DNA of 41,847 nt, from positions 1-41,847 of the forward strand of contig CALSQF010000014.1 of assembly GCA_943788425.1 (NCBI GenBank), written 5' to 3'. The stretch comes from an uncultured Planktomarina sp. (lineage in GTDB: Bacteria > Pseudomonadota > Alphaproteobacteria > Rhodobacterales > Rhodobacteraceae). Positions 17,300 to 25,621 of the stretch are shown in pieces; within the stretch, counting starts at the first letter, position 1; each line of letters starts with the position of its first letter. The notes under the pieces were generated by a model. It did not search any database. It saw only the letters and a list, made by a program, of their open reading frames with translations, and was not told the origin of the DNA. The position numbers and the translations under genes are program-made.

Positions 17300-17632
17300 C
17301 CCGGGCTGCGATTGCGTCATAAGACTTGGTATCGAAATGGTTTGCCCGGCGGTAGTGCCGGAAGGACGCTCTTTTTTGCTGGTAAGAATGTGCCAAGACT
17401 CATATCGCGACTATTTACGAAATATTTGATTAGTTTGCAGCATTATGTTTCGCAAACTTTTTAACAAAGAAGCGCGGCTAGAGATCGGGGAGTTCATAAC
17501 ATCCGGCACTTCTGGGCGGGTCTCGCATAAGGTGCAGTCGTCTTTGACCCGCCACATGGCACGCCCGCCGGTAGCTCTTGGCTTGAACTCTGATACGTTG
17601 ACGAAATGCTTCTGATATGATGTGGCATATAT
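17300..17632. other. Gap between gltB and mtgA
   Basis: The gap is 333 bases long and holds no recognised RNA gene. A short inverted repeat, CCGGC/GCCGG, near 17346-17361 precedes a T-run about 13 nt away, too far for a clear terminator. One small open frame (17445-17615) is listed separately. The final ~40 bases should contain the mtgA promoter. Confidence 0.5.
17445..17615 (+). CDS. Possible small basic protein (56 aa), unrecognised
   Basis: An open frame of 56 codons starts at ATG 17445 (MFRKLFNKEARLEIGEFITS and onwards). Its N-terminal third looks amphipathic and protein-like; the rest is serine/threonine- and arginine-rich, giving a basic peptide. No Shine-Dalgarno sequence is visible before the ATG, and no family is recognised. 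It lies just before mtgA, on the same strand. It may be a real small gene or chance. Confidence 0.2.
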   Translation: MFRKLFNKEARLEIGEFITSGTSGRVSHKVQSSLTRHMARPPVALGLNSDTLTKCF

Positions 17633-18376
17633 ATGACTGAGCCAAGTGAGGATCCTCTTGATCGCGCCGATGACACCCCCCAGTGGTGGCCTGGGCGCTT
17701 GGGGCCTATGCTGCAAGGCCTGCGCCGGGTCCTGCTTTGGAGTTTGCTGGCAGTTGCGCTGGTCTTTCTTGCTTGGGGGTTGATCTACCGATGGGTCAAC
17801 CCTCCGATCACTTTTTACATGATGCAAGAGCGCGCGCGACTTGGTGAGATACAATATCAATGGGTCGATATTGAGCAGGTGGCTCCGATGTTGCGCCGCG
17901 CGGTGGTGGCAGCCGAAGATGCCAATTTCTGCACCCATTGGGGGATTGATAGCGCAGCGGTGCGTCAAGCGCTGCGCGAGGGGGCGTTGCGCGGCGGTTC
18001 GACTATTAGCCAGCAAACTGTCAAGAATGCTTTTCTCTGGCCTGGACGAAACTGGCTGCGCAAAGCGGTGGAAGCGCTGTTGACCCCCTATATCGAAATG
18101 GTCTGGAGCAAACGGCGCCTATTGGAAATTTATCTCAACATTGCCGAGTTTGACACGGGGGTGTTTGGTATTGAGGCGGGAGCCTGGCATCATTTTGGGG
18201 TTGCGGCCAAAGATTTGAACCGCGTTCAAGCCGGTCGCCTTGCGGTTGTTCTGCCCGATCCCAAAGGCCGCAGCGCAATTCGTCCGAACAAAGACACCAG
18301 GAAACGCGCGGCATCGGTGATTGCGGGGGCTGATATGATCCGAAAGGATGGGCGTGCGGAGTGTTTTGAGGATTGA
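17633..18376 (+). CDS. mtgA: Monofunctional biosynthetic peptidoglycan transglycosylase
   Basis: This 247-residue protein is a stand-alone GT51 glycosyltransferase. It has a cytoplasmic N-terminus, one membrane helix (about residues 33-52) and a periplasmic catalytic domain. The catalytic glutamate is in VVAAEDANFCTHWG (E95), followed by GGSTISQQTVKN (121-132), a KRRLLEIYLNIAEF motif and FGVAAKDLNRVQAGRLAVVLP. It polymerises lipid II into glycan strands without a transpeptidase domain. Length agrees with MtgA proteins. The neighbouring FzlA-like gene 53 nt downstream is also linked to cell-wall growth at division, which may be functionally meaningful. Confidence 0.95.
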   Translation: MTEPSEDPLDRADDTPQWWPGRLGPMLQGLRRVLLWSLLAVALVFLAWGLIYRWVNPPITFYMMQERARLGEIQYQWVDIEQVAPMLRRAVVAAEDANFCTHWGIDSAAVRQALREGALRGGSTISQQTVKNAFLWPGRNWLRKAVEALLTPYIEMVWSKRRLLEIYLNIAEFDTGVFGIEAGAWHHFGVAAKDLNRVQAGRLAVVLPDPKGRSAIRPNKDTRKRAASVIAGADMIRKDGRAECFED

Positions 18377-18429
18377 TTGCGCCGACAAAGCGGGGGTAAG
18401 ACAGAGTGACCCGAGTAAAGTGAAGCCCA

Positions 18430-19095
18430 ATGAATATCTTATATCACGTTCCCCTATCTCCGTTCTGCCGCAAAGTGCGCCTGAGCCTGGCAGAAAAGAA
18501 AATCGAAGTGCAACTGGTTGAAGAGCGCTATTGGGAAGGGGATGCGGATTTTCTGCGCCGCAATCCAGCTGGCAAAGTCCCGGTGCTTAAAATGGGCGGG
18601 GAGATTTATTCGGAGTCTTCCGCCATCTGCGAATATCTTGAGGAATGTTTTCCAGAGCCGCGCTTGTTGCCCCGAGATGCGCAAGCCCGCTGTGAGGTGC
18701 GCCGTTTGGTCTGCTGGTTTGACGATAAGTTTCACCATGAGGTGACCGCAAATCTATTATATGAGCGGGTTAATCGAAAAATACATGGATCAGGTTATCC
18801 GGTCGCTGCCAATGTGAAGGCGGGGGCCAAGGCCATAAAATTTCATCTCGATTATATGACGTGGCTCTTGGACAATCGCCGCTGGCTTGCGGGTGATGAA
18901 ATGAGCCTTGCTGATTTTGCAGCCGCCGCGCAGCTGTCGGCGTTGGATTACATTTGTGATGTGGATTGGAATAGATCAGCGGCGGTGAAAGATTGGTATG
19001 CAATCATGAAGTCGCGCCCGGCTTTCCGGTCGATTCTCGCTGATAATGTGCCGGGGTTTCCACCTCCGCACCATTATGCCAATCTTGACTTCTGA
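18430..19095 (+). CDS. GST-fold protein, probable FtsZ-binding protein FzlA
   Basis: This 221-residue protein has a GST fold: thioredoxin-like N-terminus ([20 protein letters not shown]), NPAGKVPVL near residue 45, [11 protein letters not shown], and a helical C-terminal half with [20 protein letters not shown]. The end of the chain ([12 protein letters not shown]) resembles, from memory, the conserved C-terminal tail of alphaproteobacterial FzlA. FzlA has the GST fold but binds FtsZ filaments and is required for division in Caulobacter. If so, it acts at midcell and not in detoxification. The position between mtgA and queG fits a core gene. A general GST remains the alternative. Its 3' end overlaps the queG start by 20 nt. 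Confidence 0.8.
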   Translation: MNILYHVPLSPFCRKVRLSLAEKKIEVQLVEERYWEGDADFLRRNPAGKVPVLKMGGEIYSESSAICEYLEECFPEPRLLPRDAQARCEVRRLVCWFDDKFHHEVTANLLYERVNRKIHGSGYPVAANVKAGAKAIKFHLDYMTWLLDNRRWLAGDEMSLADFAAAAQLSALDYICDVDWNRSAAVKDWYAIMKSRPAFRSILADNVPGFPPPHHYANLDF

Positions 19096-20119
19096 TCTGA
19101 AATCCCGACTTTTGGCACAGGCTTTGGCCGAGGGCTTTAGCAATGCCAAGATCACCACGCCTGATGCCGTGCCGCAGGTGCCGGCACAGTTGGAGGCGTT
19201 TTTGCAGGCGGGCTATCATGGGCAAATGACATGGATGGAGACGCGCAAAGAATGGCGCGCTGCGCCGCAGGCCTTGTGGCCTGCGGCCCGATCTGTGGTG
19301 ATGCTGGCGGAAAGCTATGGCCCACAAAGCAATCCTTTGGCCAATCTTGATCGGCCTGATATTGGTAATATCAGCGTCTATGCCCAGGGCAAAGACTATC
19401 ACGATATCGTAAAAAAACGGCTGAAACGCCTGGCCCGCTGGTTGATTGCCGAGGGGGGCGGTGAGGTGAAAGTCTTTGTTGATACGGCCCCGGTTGCGGA
19501 AAAGCCCTTGGGGCAGGCCGCTGGCTTGGGATGGCAGGGCAAACATACCAATCTGGTGAGCCGCACAACTGGTAATTGGATGTTTTTGGGCGCGATATTT
19601 ACCACGCTGGAGTTGGAAGCTGATGCGCCGGAGGTGGATCACTGCGGGTCATGCCGCAAATGCTTGGATATTTGTCCAACGAAGGCATTTATTGCGCCCT
19701 ATAAAATGGATGCGCGGCGCTGCATTTCCTATCTGACCATTGAACACAAGGGTCCGATTGATCTCGCTCTGCGGCCGGGCCTCGGCAATCATATCTATGG
19801 CTGTGATGATTGTTTGGCTGTTTGTCCGTGGAACAAATTTGCCGTTGCAGCCTCGGATGCGCGCTACAGTGCTAAGGGGGATCTAGCCACGCCGCCCCTG
19901 CGCGACCTGGTGGTCCTAGATGATGCTGGGTTTCGTGCGAAATTCGCAGGCTCTCCGATTAAAAGGATCGGCCGCGACCGATTTGTCCGCAACGTGCTCT
20001 ATGCCATCGGAAATTCGGGAGATCCGTCCTATGTGCCGCTGGTGCAACCGTTGATAGCGGATACAGATCCGGCGGTGGCGGAGGCTGCTGGCTGGGCCTT
20101 GGCGTGTATCACGCCCTAA
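19076..20119 (+). CDS. queG: Epoxyqueuosine reductase QueG
   Basis: This protein of about 347 residues catalyses the last step of queuosine synthesis, reducing epoxyqueuosine in tRNA to queuosine with a cobalamin cofactor. The two [4Fe-4S] motifs are clear: [16 protein letters not shown] and [15 protein letters not shown]. The N-terminal cobalamin-binding region (including [10 protein letters not shown] and [11 protein letters not shown]) and the conserved [12 protein letters not shown] are present. A HEAT-like C-terminal segment ends the protein. I choose ATG 19076 ([10 protein letters not shown]) over the upstream in-frame start at 19046, because the protein then begins with the family N-terminus and overlaps the previous gene by only 20 nt. 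Translational coupling with the FzlA-like gene is likely. Confidence 0.95.
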   Translation: MPILTSDLKSRLLAQALAEGFSNAKITTPDAVPQVPAQLEAFLQAGYHGQMTWMETRKEWRAAPQALWPAARSVVMLAESYGPQSNPLANLDRPDIGNISVYAQGKDYHDIVKKRLKRLARWLIAEGGGEVKVFVDTAPVAEKPLGQAAGLGWQGKHTNLVSRTTGNWMFLGAIFTTLELEADAPEVDHCGSCRKCLDICPTKAFIAPYKMDARRCISYLTIEHKGPIDLALRPGLGNHIYGCDDCLAVCPWNKFAVAASDARYSAKGDLATPPLRDLVVLDDAGFRAKFAGSPIKRIGRDRFVRNVLYAIGNSGDPSYVPLVQPLIADTDPAVAEAAGWALACITP

Positions 20120-20928
20120 TTTTTTGGAACGGCAAAGGTGAGATTGGCCCATAGGCTGTGCCAGACGGGATCATCTGCACTGGCAGCTTCGACGGGGCGC
20201 AGCGCGACATTGTCGACCATATACTCGTGACCGCTGATGACCGGGAACCGGGCAATTCCAAGAGCATCTGTGCGATAGAGTTGGATCAAAGCCGGCTCTT
20301 TCGTGCCGGCACGGCGCGAGAAGACTTCGATCTGCACATCTGCGCGGCGTGTGCCGTTCAAGAACACCTGTACCGCCATGCCCTCTGAGAGTTCGTCGGT
20401 ATAGGGGTTGGACAGTGCTACGATCTCAATCTCCAGCCCGATCTGCCGATCTTGCCCAGCCCCGTAGCCGACAGAAACCAGAGATTTTGCAAAGCGGCGA
20501 TAACTCTCGATGAAACCGACATCTGGCAAACCGCGGGCGATATGCGCTTCGGGCAGTCCCTCAAAATCTTTATGTTCGATAAAGTTGATAAATTTTTCAA
20601 ATTCCCGATAGGTGAGGGTGCTGTCGGTGGTTTCATGCACCAAAACAGCCAGCCCGTTTTCTAACCCGGGATGCTGCATAGCGGGCCGGTCGCCCTCCCG
20701 GGCGCTCATCTCAAGGACTGCGCCTGAATGATGCAGCTCATGGCGGGTTGTATAGCGGCTGAGATAGGAATGGCTGCCCCCTTTGAAGTCTTGTCCAACC
20801 CGGAAATGCGCCGCGATCGGGCTATTTACTCTAACCTGAAATTCCACTGGAGAAATCCAAAATTCATGCGCATAAATAGGCCCAGAAAAAATAAGAGCGA
20901 CAAGTAATATTAAGGAGCGCTGAAACAT
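20116..20928 (-). CDS. DUF4198-like exported protein (possible metal-uptake accessory)
   Basis: This protein of about 270 residues has a signal peptide ([20 protein letters not shown], cleavage before HEFWISP). The start of the mature part, [12 protein letters not shown], and the later blocks [17 protein letters not shown] and [14 protein letters not shown], fit DUF4198 proteins. That family has been annotated as a nickel uptake substrate-specific region, with immunoglobulin-like carboxypeptidase-regulatory folds. It should be periplasmic or membrane-associated. I choose ATG 20928, which has GGAAAGG 7 nt upstream, instead of the GTG at 20958. The start codon shares a CATG palindrome with the divergent HupE-like gene. 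The two genes probably work together on a metal such as Ni or Co; the metal itself is inference. Its stop overlaps the queG stop by 4 nt, convergently. Confidence 0.75.
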   Translation of the reverse strand: MFQRSLILLVALIFSGPIYAHEFWISPVEFQVRVNSPIAAHFRVGQDFKGGSHSYLSRYTTRHELHHSGAVLEMSAREGDRPAMQHPGLENGLAVLVHETTDSTLTYREFEKFINFIEHKDFEGLPEAHIARGLPDVGFIESYRRFAKSLVSVGYGAGQDRQIGLEIEIVALSNPYTDELSEGMAVQVFLNGTRRADVQIEVFSRRAGTKEPALIQLYRTDALGIARFPVISGHEYMVDNVALRPVEAASADDPVWHSLWANLTFAVPKN

Positions 20929-22084
20929 GTTGAGACCTTTCCGGAAAACCCTCCCCACGATTGTGTGGTGTTTCCTATTGATGTCAAGTGCACTTTTGGG
21001 GTCTCTCAGTTCGGTCGGGCCGGCCCGTGCTCATGAATTGCGGCCAGCAGTGGCGGAAATTTCTGTTCGGGAAGATAGAATTGAAATCTCTCTCCGCCTC
21101 GCCGTTGAAACTCTTCTGGCTGGGATTAATCAGTCTCAAATCGCAGATACTGATGATGCGCCCGAAGCGGAGATTTATGACCGGTTGCGCGCCCTGCCTG
21201 ATCGCGCATTGGCGCAAATGGTTGAAACCCAATTTGCCAATATTTCTGGCGGGATCACGCTTGAAGGGGCCGGACCATTGAGCTTGATGTCGGTGGAGGT
21301 AATCGCTGAGATGGATCTCGAACTGCCCCGCGATACCGTCGTTACAATGTCCGCGGAGCTGCCACCCGGGACGGCTCCGGTCTCTTTTGGGTGGGCTGCG
21401 CGAAATGGCGGGCTGGTAGTGCGCCATGGGGAAGGTCCAGAGGCCTACGCGGCCTTTTTGCAGGGTGGAGAGGTCAGCGCTCCGTTGCCGCGGTCTGGTG
21501 CTGTCGAGGAAAGCACTGGCGCGGTGTTCCTGCGGTTTGTTGTGGAAGGCTTTGAGCATATTATTCCAAAGGGTCTGGATCATATTCTCTTTGTCTTAGG
21601 ATTGTTTTTCTTCTCCCTTGCCTGGCGTCCCCTCTTGGCGCAGGTCACGGCCTTTACGCTCGCCCATACGGTCACGCTTGGCCTTGCTACTTTAAGCATT
21701 ATCACCATTCCGGCAGCGCAGATGTGGTTGGTGGAGGCTTTGATTGCCATCTCCATTGCCTATGTAGCGGTTGAGAATATTTTGCGCCCGAAACTGGGGT
21801 GGTGGCGGATCCTTGTGGTCTTTGGGTTTGGCCTTTTGCACGGTCTGGGGTTTGCCTCCGTATTGGGCGATCTTGGTTTGGCGCAGGGGCAATTCATTCT
21901 GTCGCTGATTGCCTTCAACATCGGTGTCGAGTTTGGCCAATTGTCGGTGATTGCGGCGGCCTTTGTCCTCTTTGCCCTGCCGTTGGGGCGCAGCGCAATG
22001 TATCGCCGCGTGGTAGTGATCCCTGGCTCTATTGCCATTGCTTTCGTGGGCCTATGGTGGGCATTTGAGCGCAGTTTTATGTAG
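20927..22084 (+). CDS. HupE/UreJ-like membrane protein with large periplasmic domain
   Basis: This 385-residue protein has a signal sequence (about 1-35, ending GPARA), a periplasmic domain to about residue 200, and then a block of about six membrane helices. The membrane part contains KGLDHILFVLGLFF, AFTLAHTVTLGLA and GFGLLHGLGFASVLGD, the histidine/aspartate motifs of the HupE/UreJ_2 family. HupE/UreJ proteins are linked to nickel uptake for hydrogenase and urease. Neither enzyme is in the window, so the cargo is uncertain. AAGGAG lies about 10 nt before the ATG. The start codon overlaps that of the divergent DUF4198-like gene, leaving no intergenic promoter, so its promoter must lie inside the neighbour. 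Confidence 0.85.
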   Translation: MLRPFRKTLPTIVWCFLLMSSALLGSLSSVGPARAHELRPAVAEISVREDRIEISLRLAVETLLAGINQSQIADTDDAPEAEIYDRLRALPDRALAQMVETQFANISGGITLEGAGPLSLMSVEVIAEMDLELPRDTVVTMSAELPPGTAPVSFGWAARNGGLVVRHGEGPEAYAAFLQGGEVSAPLPRSGAVEESTGAVFLRFVVEGFEHIIPKGLDHILFVLGLFFFSLAWRPLLAQVTAFTLAHTVTLGLATLSIITIPAAQMWLVEALIAISIAYVAVENILRPKLGWWRILVVFGFGLLHGLGFASVLGDLGLAQGQFILSLIAFNIGVEFGQLSVIAAAFVLFALPLGRSAMYRRVVVIPGSIAIAFVGLWWAFERSFM

Positions 22085-22124
22085 AACCGGGGCGGCGGTT
22101 CGGCGCAACGTGCTCTGCGGACTT

Positions 22125-22152
22125 AAAAAAGGCCTCAACCCTAGGGTTGAGG
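22125..22152 (-). terminator. Rho-independent terminator of ilvE
   Basis: A perfect hairpin, CCTCAACC (22133-22140) with loop CTAG and arm GGTTGAGG (22145-22152), is followed on the minus strand by CCTTTTTT (A-run at 22125-22130 on the plus strand). This is a textbook terminator about 30 nt after the ilvE stop. On the plus strand the stem also follows the HupE-like gene, but no T-run comes directly after it. Confidence 0.88.
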
Positions 22153-22180
22153 TCATCGTGTTTGACATAGCGCCAAGGGT

Positions 22181-23050
22181 TTATGTGCGAACGAGTTTTT
22201 CGTAGCTTTCGGCGATGTCGCGCGCCAGGGCGCCCACTTCAAATGTATAATCGCCGATGTAACCCACGGGTGTCACTTCCGCCGCGGTGCCGGTCAACCA
22301 ACATTGTTCAAAGCCTTCAAGCTCCTCGGGCATGATATGGCGTTCGATCACCTTGATGCCGCGCTCTTGCAACATGCTTACGACAGTCTGCCGCGTAATA
22401 CCATTGAGGAAACAATCGGGTTTCGGCGTGTGCACGTCTCCGTCTTTGACAAAGAACAGGTTGGCGCCGGTAGCTTCGGCCACATAGCCGCGATAATCTA
22501 GCATCATCGCATCGGAACAGCCTTTGGCTTCGGCCGCATGTTTGGACATGGTGCAGATCATATAAAGCCCGGCGGCCTTGGCAAAGCATGGAATTGTTTC
22601 GGGGCTTGGGCGTTTCCATTTGGCGATATCGAGCTTTGCGCCCTTGAATTTAGCGTCGCCATAATAGGCACCCCATTCCCAAGCGGCCACGGCCATGCGG
22701 ACTGGGTTGCGCGCTGAGGCAACTCCCATATCGTCACCAGACCCGCGCCAGCAAACTGCGCGGACATATGCATCCTGCAGGCCAGAGGCGCTCAAGACCT
22801 CCTCTTTCGCCGTTTCAATCTTGTCCACAGTATATGGGATTGGAATGTCCATATATTCGCCAGATTTCAATAGGCGCTCGGAATGTTCACGAGATTTGAA
22901 AATCTTTCCGTTATAGGCGCGCTCACCTTCAAACACAGAGCTGCCGTAATGCAAGCCATGGGTCAGGATGTGAACCTTAGCGTCGCGCCAGTTTACCAAT
23001 TCGCCATCCATCCAGATGACACCGTCACGGTCGTCATATGCGCCAGCCAT
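22181..23050 (-). CDS. ilvE: Branched-chain amino acid aminotransferase
   Basis: This 289-residue class IV PLP aminotransferase catalyses the last step of leucine, isoleucine and valine synthesis and the first step of their breakdown. The probable Schiff-base lysine is K158 in IPCFAKAAGLYM. Also seen are LTHGLHYGSSVFEGERAY near residues 29-46, EATGANLFFVKDGDVHTP, LNGITRQTVVSML and the phosphate-binding LTGTAAEVTPV. Length matches the family. It diverges from petP, with an inverted repeat in the 162-bp gap, and has its own strong terminator, so it is probably a single-gene transcript. The start MAGAYDDRDG is the only reasonable one; GGAGAA lies upstream. Confidence 0.95.
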   Translation of the reverse strand: MAGAYDDRDGVIWMDGELVNWRDAKVHILTHGLHYGSSVFEGERAYNGKIFKSREHSERLLKSGEYMDIPIPYTVDKIETAKEEVLSASGLQDAYVRAVCWRGSGDDMGVASARNPVRMAVAAWEWGAYYGDAKFKGAKLDIAKWKRPSPETIPCFAKAAGLYMICTMSKHAAEAKGCSDAMMLDYRGYVAEATGANLFFVKDGDVHTPKPDCFLNGITRQTVVSMLQERGIKVIERHIMPEELEGFEQCWLTGTAAEVTPVGYIGDYTFEVGALARDIAESYEKLVRT

Positions 23051-23094
23051 GTGTAATTCTCCTTTTGGTCGGCTATATTTTCAATTGTGTCGCA

Positions 23095-23119
23095 TATTAC
23101 GTCCGTTTCGGACATAATA
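23095..23119. promoter_or_regulatory. Inverted repeat between ilvE and petP; candidate MarR (PetP) operator
   Basis: The arms TATTACGTCCG (23095-23105) and CGGACATAATA (23109-23119) pair at 10 of 11 positions around a TTT centre. A TATAAT hexamer reading toward petP lies at 23133-23138, so the repeat sits close to the -35 region of a likely petP promoter and 45 bp before the ilvE start. MarR-family dimers bind palindromes of this size near their own promoters. PetP autoregulation is the natural hypothesis, with possible effect on ilvE. Confidence 0.5.
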
Positions 23120-23212
23120 TTGCGCAAAATGTTATAATCGCTAACAATTGATTCTTGGAATGTCAATAACACTGACATATTGTTGATATTGATTTAATCA
23201 GAAAGGCATATC

Positions 23213-23725
23213 ATGGCGCAGGGGCAAAATAGATCAGAACATACCCATGGTTTGCTGTTTTTAACGGATGAACAGCTGCGCAAAGGCATTGAGGCCATGT
23301 TTTTTGCCTATCGTGGATTTACAGCCGACCCCGATCGCATATTGGCGGAAAAATCCTATGGCCGCGCGCATCACCGGGCGTTGCATTTCATCCAGCGCAG
23401 CCCTGGCACAACTGTCAATAATTTACTGTCCACGCTCGGGGTGACCAAGCAAAGCCTTAACCGTGTGCTACGAACCTTGATTGAGGATGGTTTGGTGCTC
23501 AATAAAGTGGGCACCGACGACAAGCGCCAACGGCATTTGTCTTTGACCGATGCAGGCAGAGAATTGGAGCAGGCGCTTTCTAATGCCCAACGTGATCGTA
23601 TGCGCACTGCCTATCGCCAAGCGGGGGCGGAAGCTGTCTATGGCTTTTGCACCGTGCTTGAGGCTATGATGGATCCAGAGTTGAAAAAACATTATGATCA
23701 GCTGACCAGCGGAGAGACCGTATGA
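23213..23725 (+). CDS. petP: MarR-family transcriptional regulator PetP
   Basis: This 170-residue protein has the MarR winged-helix fold. The N-terminal helices contain LRKGIEAMFFAYRGFTADPD. They are followed by SYGRAHHRALHFIQRSPG, the recognition region GVTKQSLNRVLRTLIEDGLV and the wing VGTDDKRQRHLSLTDAG. The ATG of the response regulator overlaps its stop (ATGA at 23722-23725). The MarR plus OmpR-type regulator pair in this order matches petP-petR of Rhodobacter capsulatus, where it is needed for cytochrome bc1 expression and for respiratory and photosynthetic growth. The symbol is assigned by architecture and synteny, not by alignment. The ATG is preceded by AGAAAGG. Confidence 0.85.
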   Translation: MAQGQNRSEHTHGLLFLTDEQLRKGIEAMFFAYRGFTADPDRILAEKSYGRAHHRALHFIQRSPGTTVNNLLSTLGVTKQSLNRVLRTLIEDGLVLNKVGTDDKRQRHLSLTDAGRELEQALSNAQRDRMRTAYRQAGAEAVYGFCTVLEAMMDPELKKHYDQLTSGETV

Positions 23726-24435
23726 CTCCAGATTCGCATTTGCTTATCGTCGATGATGATGAGCGCATTCGGACATTGTTACAAAAATTTCTTATTAGAA
23801 ATGGTTTTTTAGTATCTGCGGCCCGTGATTCAGCGCATGCACGGCGGATATTATCTGGTCTTGACTTCGATTTAATCATTTTGGATGTGATGATGCCGGG
23901 CGAGGATGGAATCTCTTTGACCAAAGAGGTGCGAAAAAATAGTGACACGCCTATTTTGTTATTGACCGCCAAGGGCGAGACCCAGGATCGAATCTTGGGG
24001 CTTGAGGCTGGCGCGGATGACTATCTGGCTAAGCCTTTTGAGCCCAAGGAGCTATTGCTGCGTCTCAATGCAATTTTGCGCAGAGTGCCCGCGCAAGATG
24101 AGGCCGCGCCTTTGCCCAAGGTCATGCATCTGGGTCAGGTGCATTATGATGTCGACCGCGGTGAGATGTGGCAGGGTGAGGATCGGTTGCGTTTGACCGC
24201 AACGGAGAGCCAGTTGATGCGGATTTTTTCCAGCAAGCCTGGCGTGCCGCTCAGCCGCAGCAATTTGGTTGAACAGCTCGGGCGTGATGGTGGCCAAGCA
24301 CAAGAGCGCGCAGTCGATGTGCAAATCACAAGGTTGCGGCGGAAAATTGAAAAGGATCCGAAACAGCCGCGCTATTTGCAGACCGTACGCGGTGCGGGAT
24401 ATATGTTGGTTCTGGAACAGAGGTATGCGTTGTGA
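23722..24435 (+). CDS. petR: OmpR-type response regulator PetR
   Basis: This 237-residue two-domain response regulator has a receiver domain (residues ~6-120) with acidic pocket DDD at 11-13, phosphoacceptor D55 (IILDVMMPGEDG), a conserved threonine in LLLTAKGE and the lysine in LAKPFEP. The C-terminal OmpR/PhoB winged helix contains RLTATESQLMRIF, RAVDVQITRLRRKIEKDP and YLQTVRGAGYML. No histidine kinase gene is adjacent, as in the R. capsulatus petR locus. It overlaps petP by 4 nt upstream and the HDAC-family gene by 4 nt downstream (GTGA), so translation is coupled on both sides. Likely role: activation of bc1 complex or redox genes. Confidence 0.88.
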   Translation: MTPDSHLLIVDDDERIRTLLQKFLIRNGFLVSAARDSAHARRILSGLDFDLIILDVMMPGEDGISLTKEVRKNSDTPILLLTAKGETQDRILGLEAGADDYLAKPFEPKELLLRLNAILRRVPAQDEAAPLPKVMHLGQVHYDVDRGEMWQGEDRLRLTATESQLMRIFSSKPGVPLSRSNLVEQLGRDGGQAQERAVDVQITRLRRKIEKDPKQPRYLQTVRGAGYMLVLEQRYAL

Positions 24436-25361
24436 GCACAAAAATAATCACCCATGATGAGTGCTTGGACCACGTGACGCCGTCTGGTCATCCCGAGCAG
24501 GTGGCGCGTCTAGAACATGTATTGAAAGCACTTGCGCCTTTGGGTTTGGAGACCTTAACCGCACCGCTTGCACCCGATAATGATCTGCTGCGATGCCATC
24601 CGCAAACTCACATCAACGCTTTGCGCGCCGCGGTCCCGCAAGATGGCTGGAGCCGTTTGGATGCGGACACCCATATGTCCCCTGGCACGCTGACAGCGGC
24701 TTTGAGGGCGGCGGGTGGTGCGCTTCGGGCGGTGGATATGGTGATGAGCGGTGAGGCGGCCAACGTTTTCGTCGCCACCCGGCCTCCGGGGCATCACTGC
24801 GAGCGTGAAACGCCGATGGGCTTTTGTTTTTTTGGCAATGTGGCCTTGGCCGCCAAACATGCGCTGGTCCATCACGAGCTGTCGCGCGTTGCGATCGTGG
24901 ATTTCGACGTGCACCATGGCAATGGCACGCAGGACTTGGTGGAAGGGGATGGTCGCATTTTTTTCGCCAGCACTCATCAGATGCCCCTCTATCCTGGGAC
25001 AGGTCATGCCCATGAGACGGGCGGCTATGGCAATGTGCTGAATTGCCCCTTGCCGGATGGGGCGGGCAGCGCGGCGTTTCGCAAGGTGATGGAGGCAGAG
25101 GTTCTGCCAGCGGTGGAGCGGTTTGCCCCTGAATTATTGTTCATTTCAGCCGGGTTTGATGCCCATGTTGACGATCCGCTGGCGGGGATAAATTTGACGG
25201 AAGATGATTTTTCGTGGATCACCCAGCGTCTGTGCGACTTGGCGGCCAAACATTGCAAAGGCCGGGTGGTATCCTGCCTCGAAGGCGGGTACGATCTGGA
25301 TGCGTTGGCCGCGAGTGCTGCGGCGCATGTGAGTATTTTGAAGGAGCAAACCCATGGCTGA
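24432..25361 (+). CDS. Histone deacetylase family (acetylpolyamine/AcuC-like) amidohydrolase
   Basis: This 309-residue zinc hydrolase belongs to the class II HDAC-like group of bacteria. Visible active-site motifs are RPPGHHCERETPMGFCFFGN (paired catalytic histidines), VDFDVHHGNGTQ and SAGFDAHVDDPL (zinc ligands D, H, D), and LEGGYD at the C-terminal end. Such enzymes remove acetyl groups from polyamines, proteins or other amides; the substrate is unknown here. It starts with GTG at 24432, overlapping the petR stop by 4 nt, and its end overlaps xseB by 8 nt. It therefore sits inside one long operon with redox-regulator and isoprenoid genes. Confidence 0.92.
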   Translation: MSTKIITHDECLDHVTPSGHPEQVARLEHVLKALAPLGLETLTAPLAPDNDLLRCHPQTHINALRAAVPQDGWSRLDADTHMSPGTLTAALRAAGGALRAVDMVMSGEAANVFVATRPPGHHCERETPMGFCFFGNVALAAKHALVHHELSRVAIVDFDVHHGNGTQDLVEGDGRIFFASTHQMPLYPGTGHAHETGGYGNVLNCPLPDGAGSAAFRKVMEAEVLPAVERFAPELLFISAGFDAHVDDPLAGINLTEDDFSWITQRLCDLAAKHCKGRVVSCLEGGYDLDALAASAAAHVSILKEQTHG

Positions 25362-25596
25362 TGCACAGATTGCGCAAATGAGTTTTGAAACCGCAATGGC
25401 CGAGTTGGAGCAGGTTGTGACGCAATTGGAACGGGGTGATGTGGCTTTAGATGCCTCCATTACCCTTTATGAACGGGGTGCGGCTCTGAAAGCGCATTGC
25501 GAAGCCAAGTTGAAATCTGCCGAGGAGAAGGTCGCAGCCATAACCTTGAATGGCGATGGGCAGCCTGCGGGCGTTGCTCCTTTGGACGCGGGTTGA
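25354..25596 (+). CDS. xseB: Exodeoxyribonuclease VII small subunit
   Basis: This 80-residue protein has the XseB pattern: FETAMAELEQVVTQLERGDV, ALDASITLYERGAALKAHCE and a short KLKSAEEKV helix. It forms an oligomer with XseA to degrade single-stranded DNA. The gene for the large subunit is not in the window. AAGGAG occurs 10 nt before the ATG, inside the HDAC gene, and the two genes overlap by 8 nt. The order xseB-ispA-dxs is common in alpha- and gammaproteobacteria. Confidence 0.95.
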   Translation: MADAQIAQMSFETAMAELEQVVTQLERGDVALDASITLYERGAALKAHCEAKLKSAEEKVAAITLNGDGQPAGVAPLDAG

Positions 25597-25621
25597 GCCT
25601 TTGGGCGCGCCAAGGCCACTT

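Noticed and set aside
17340-17380. Terminator after gltB
   Set aside because: The CCGGC/GCCGG stem is followed by a T-run only after about 13 nt, which does not fit a rho-independent terminator.
20929-20958. GTG at 20958 as start of the DUF4198-like gene
   Set aside because: It would overlap the HupE-like gene more, and the ATG at 20928 has GGAAAGG at good distance and begins a clean signal peptide.
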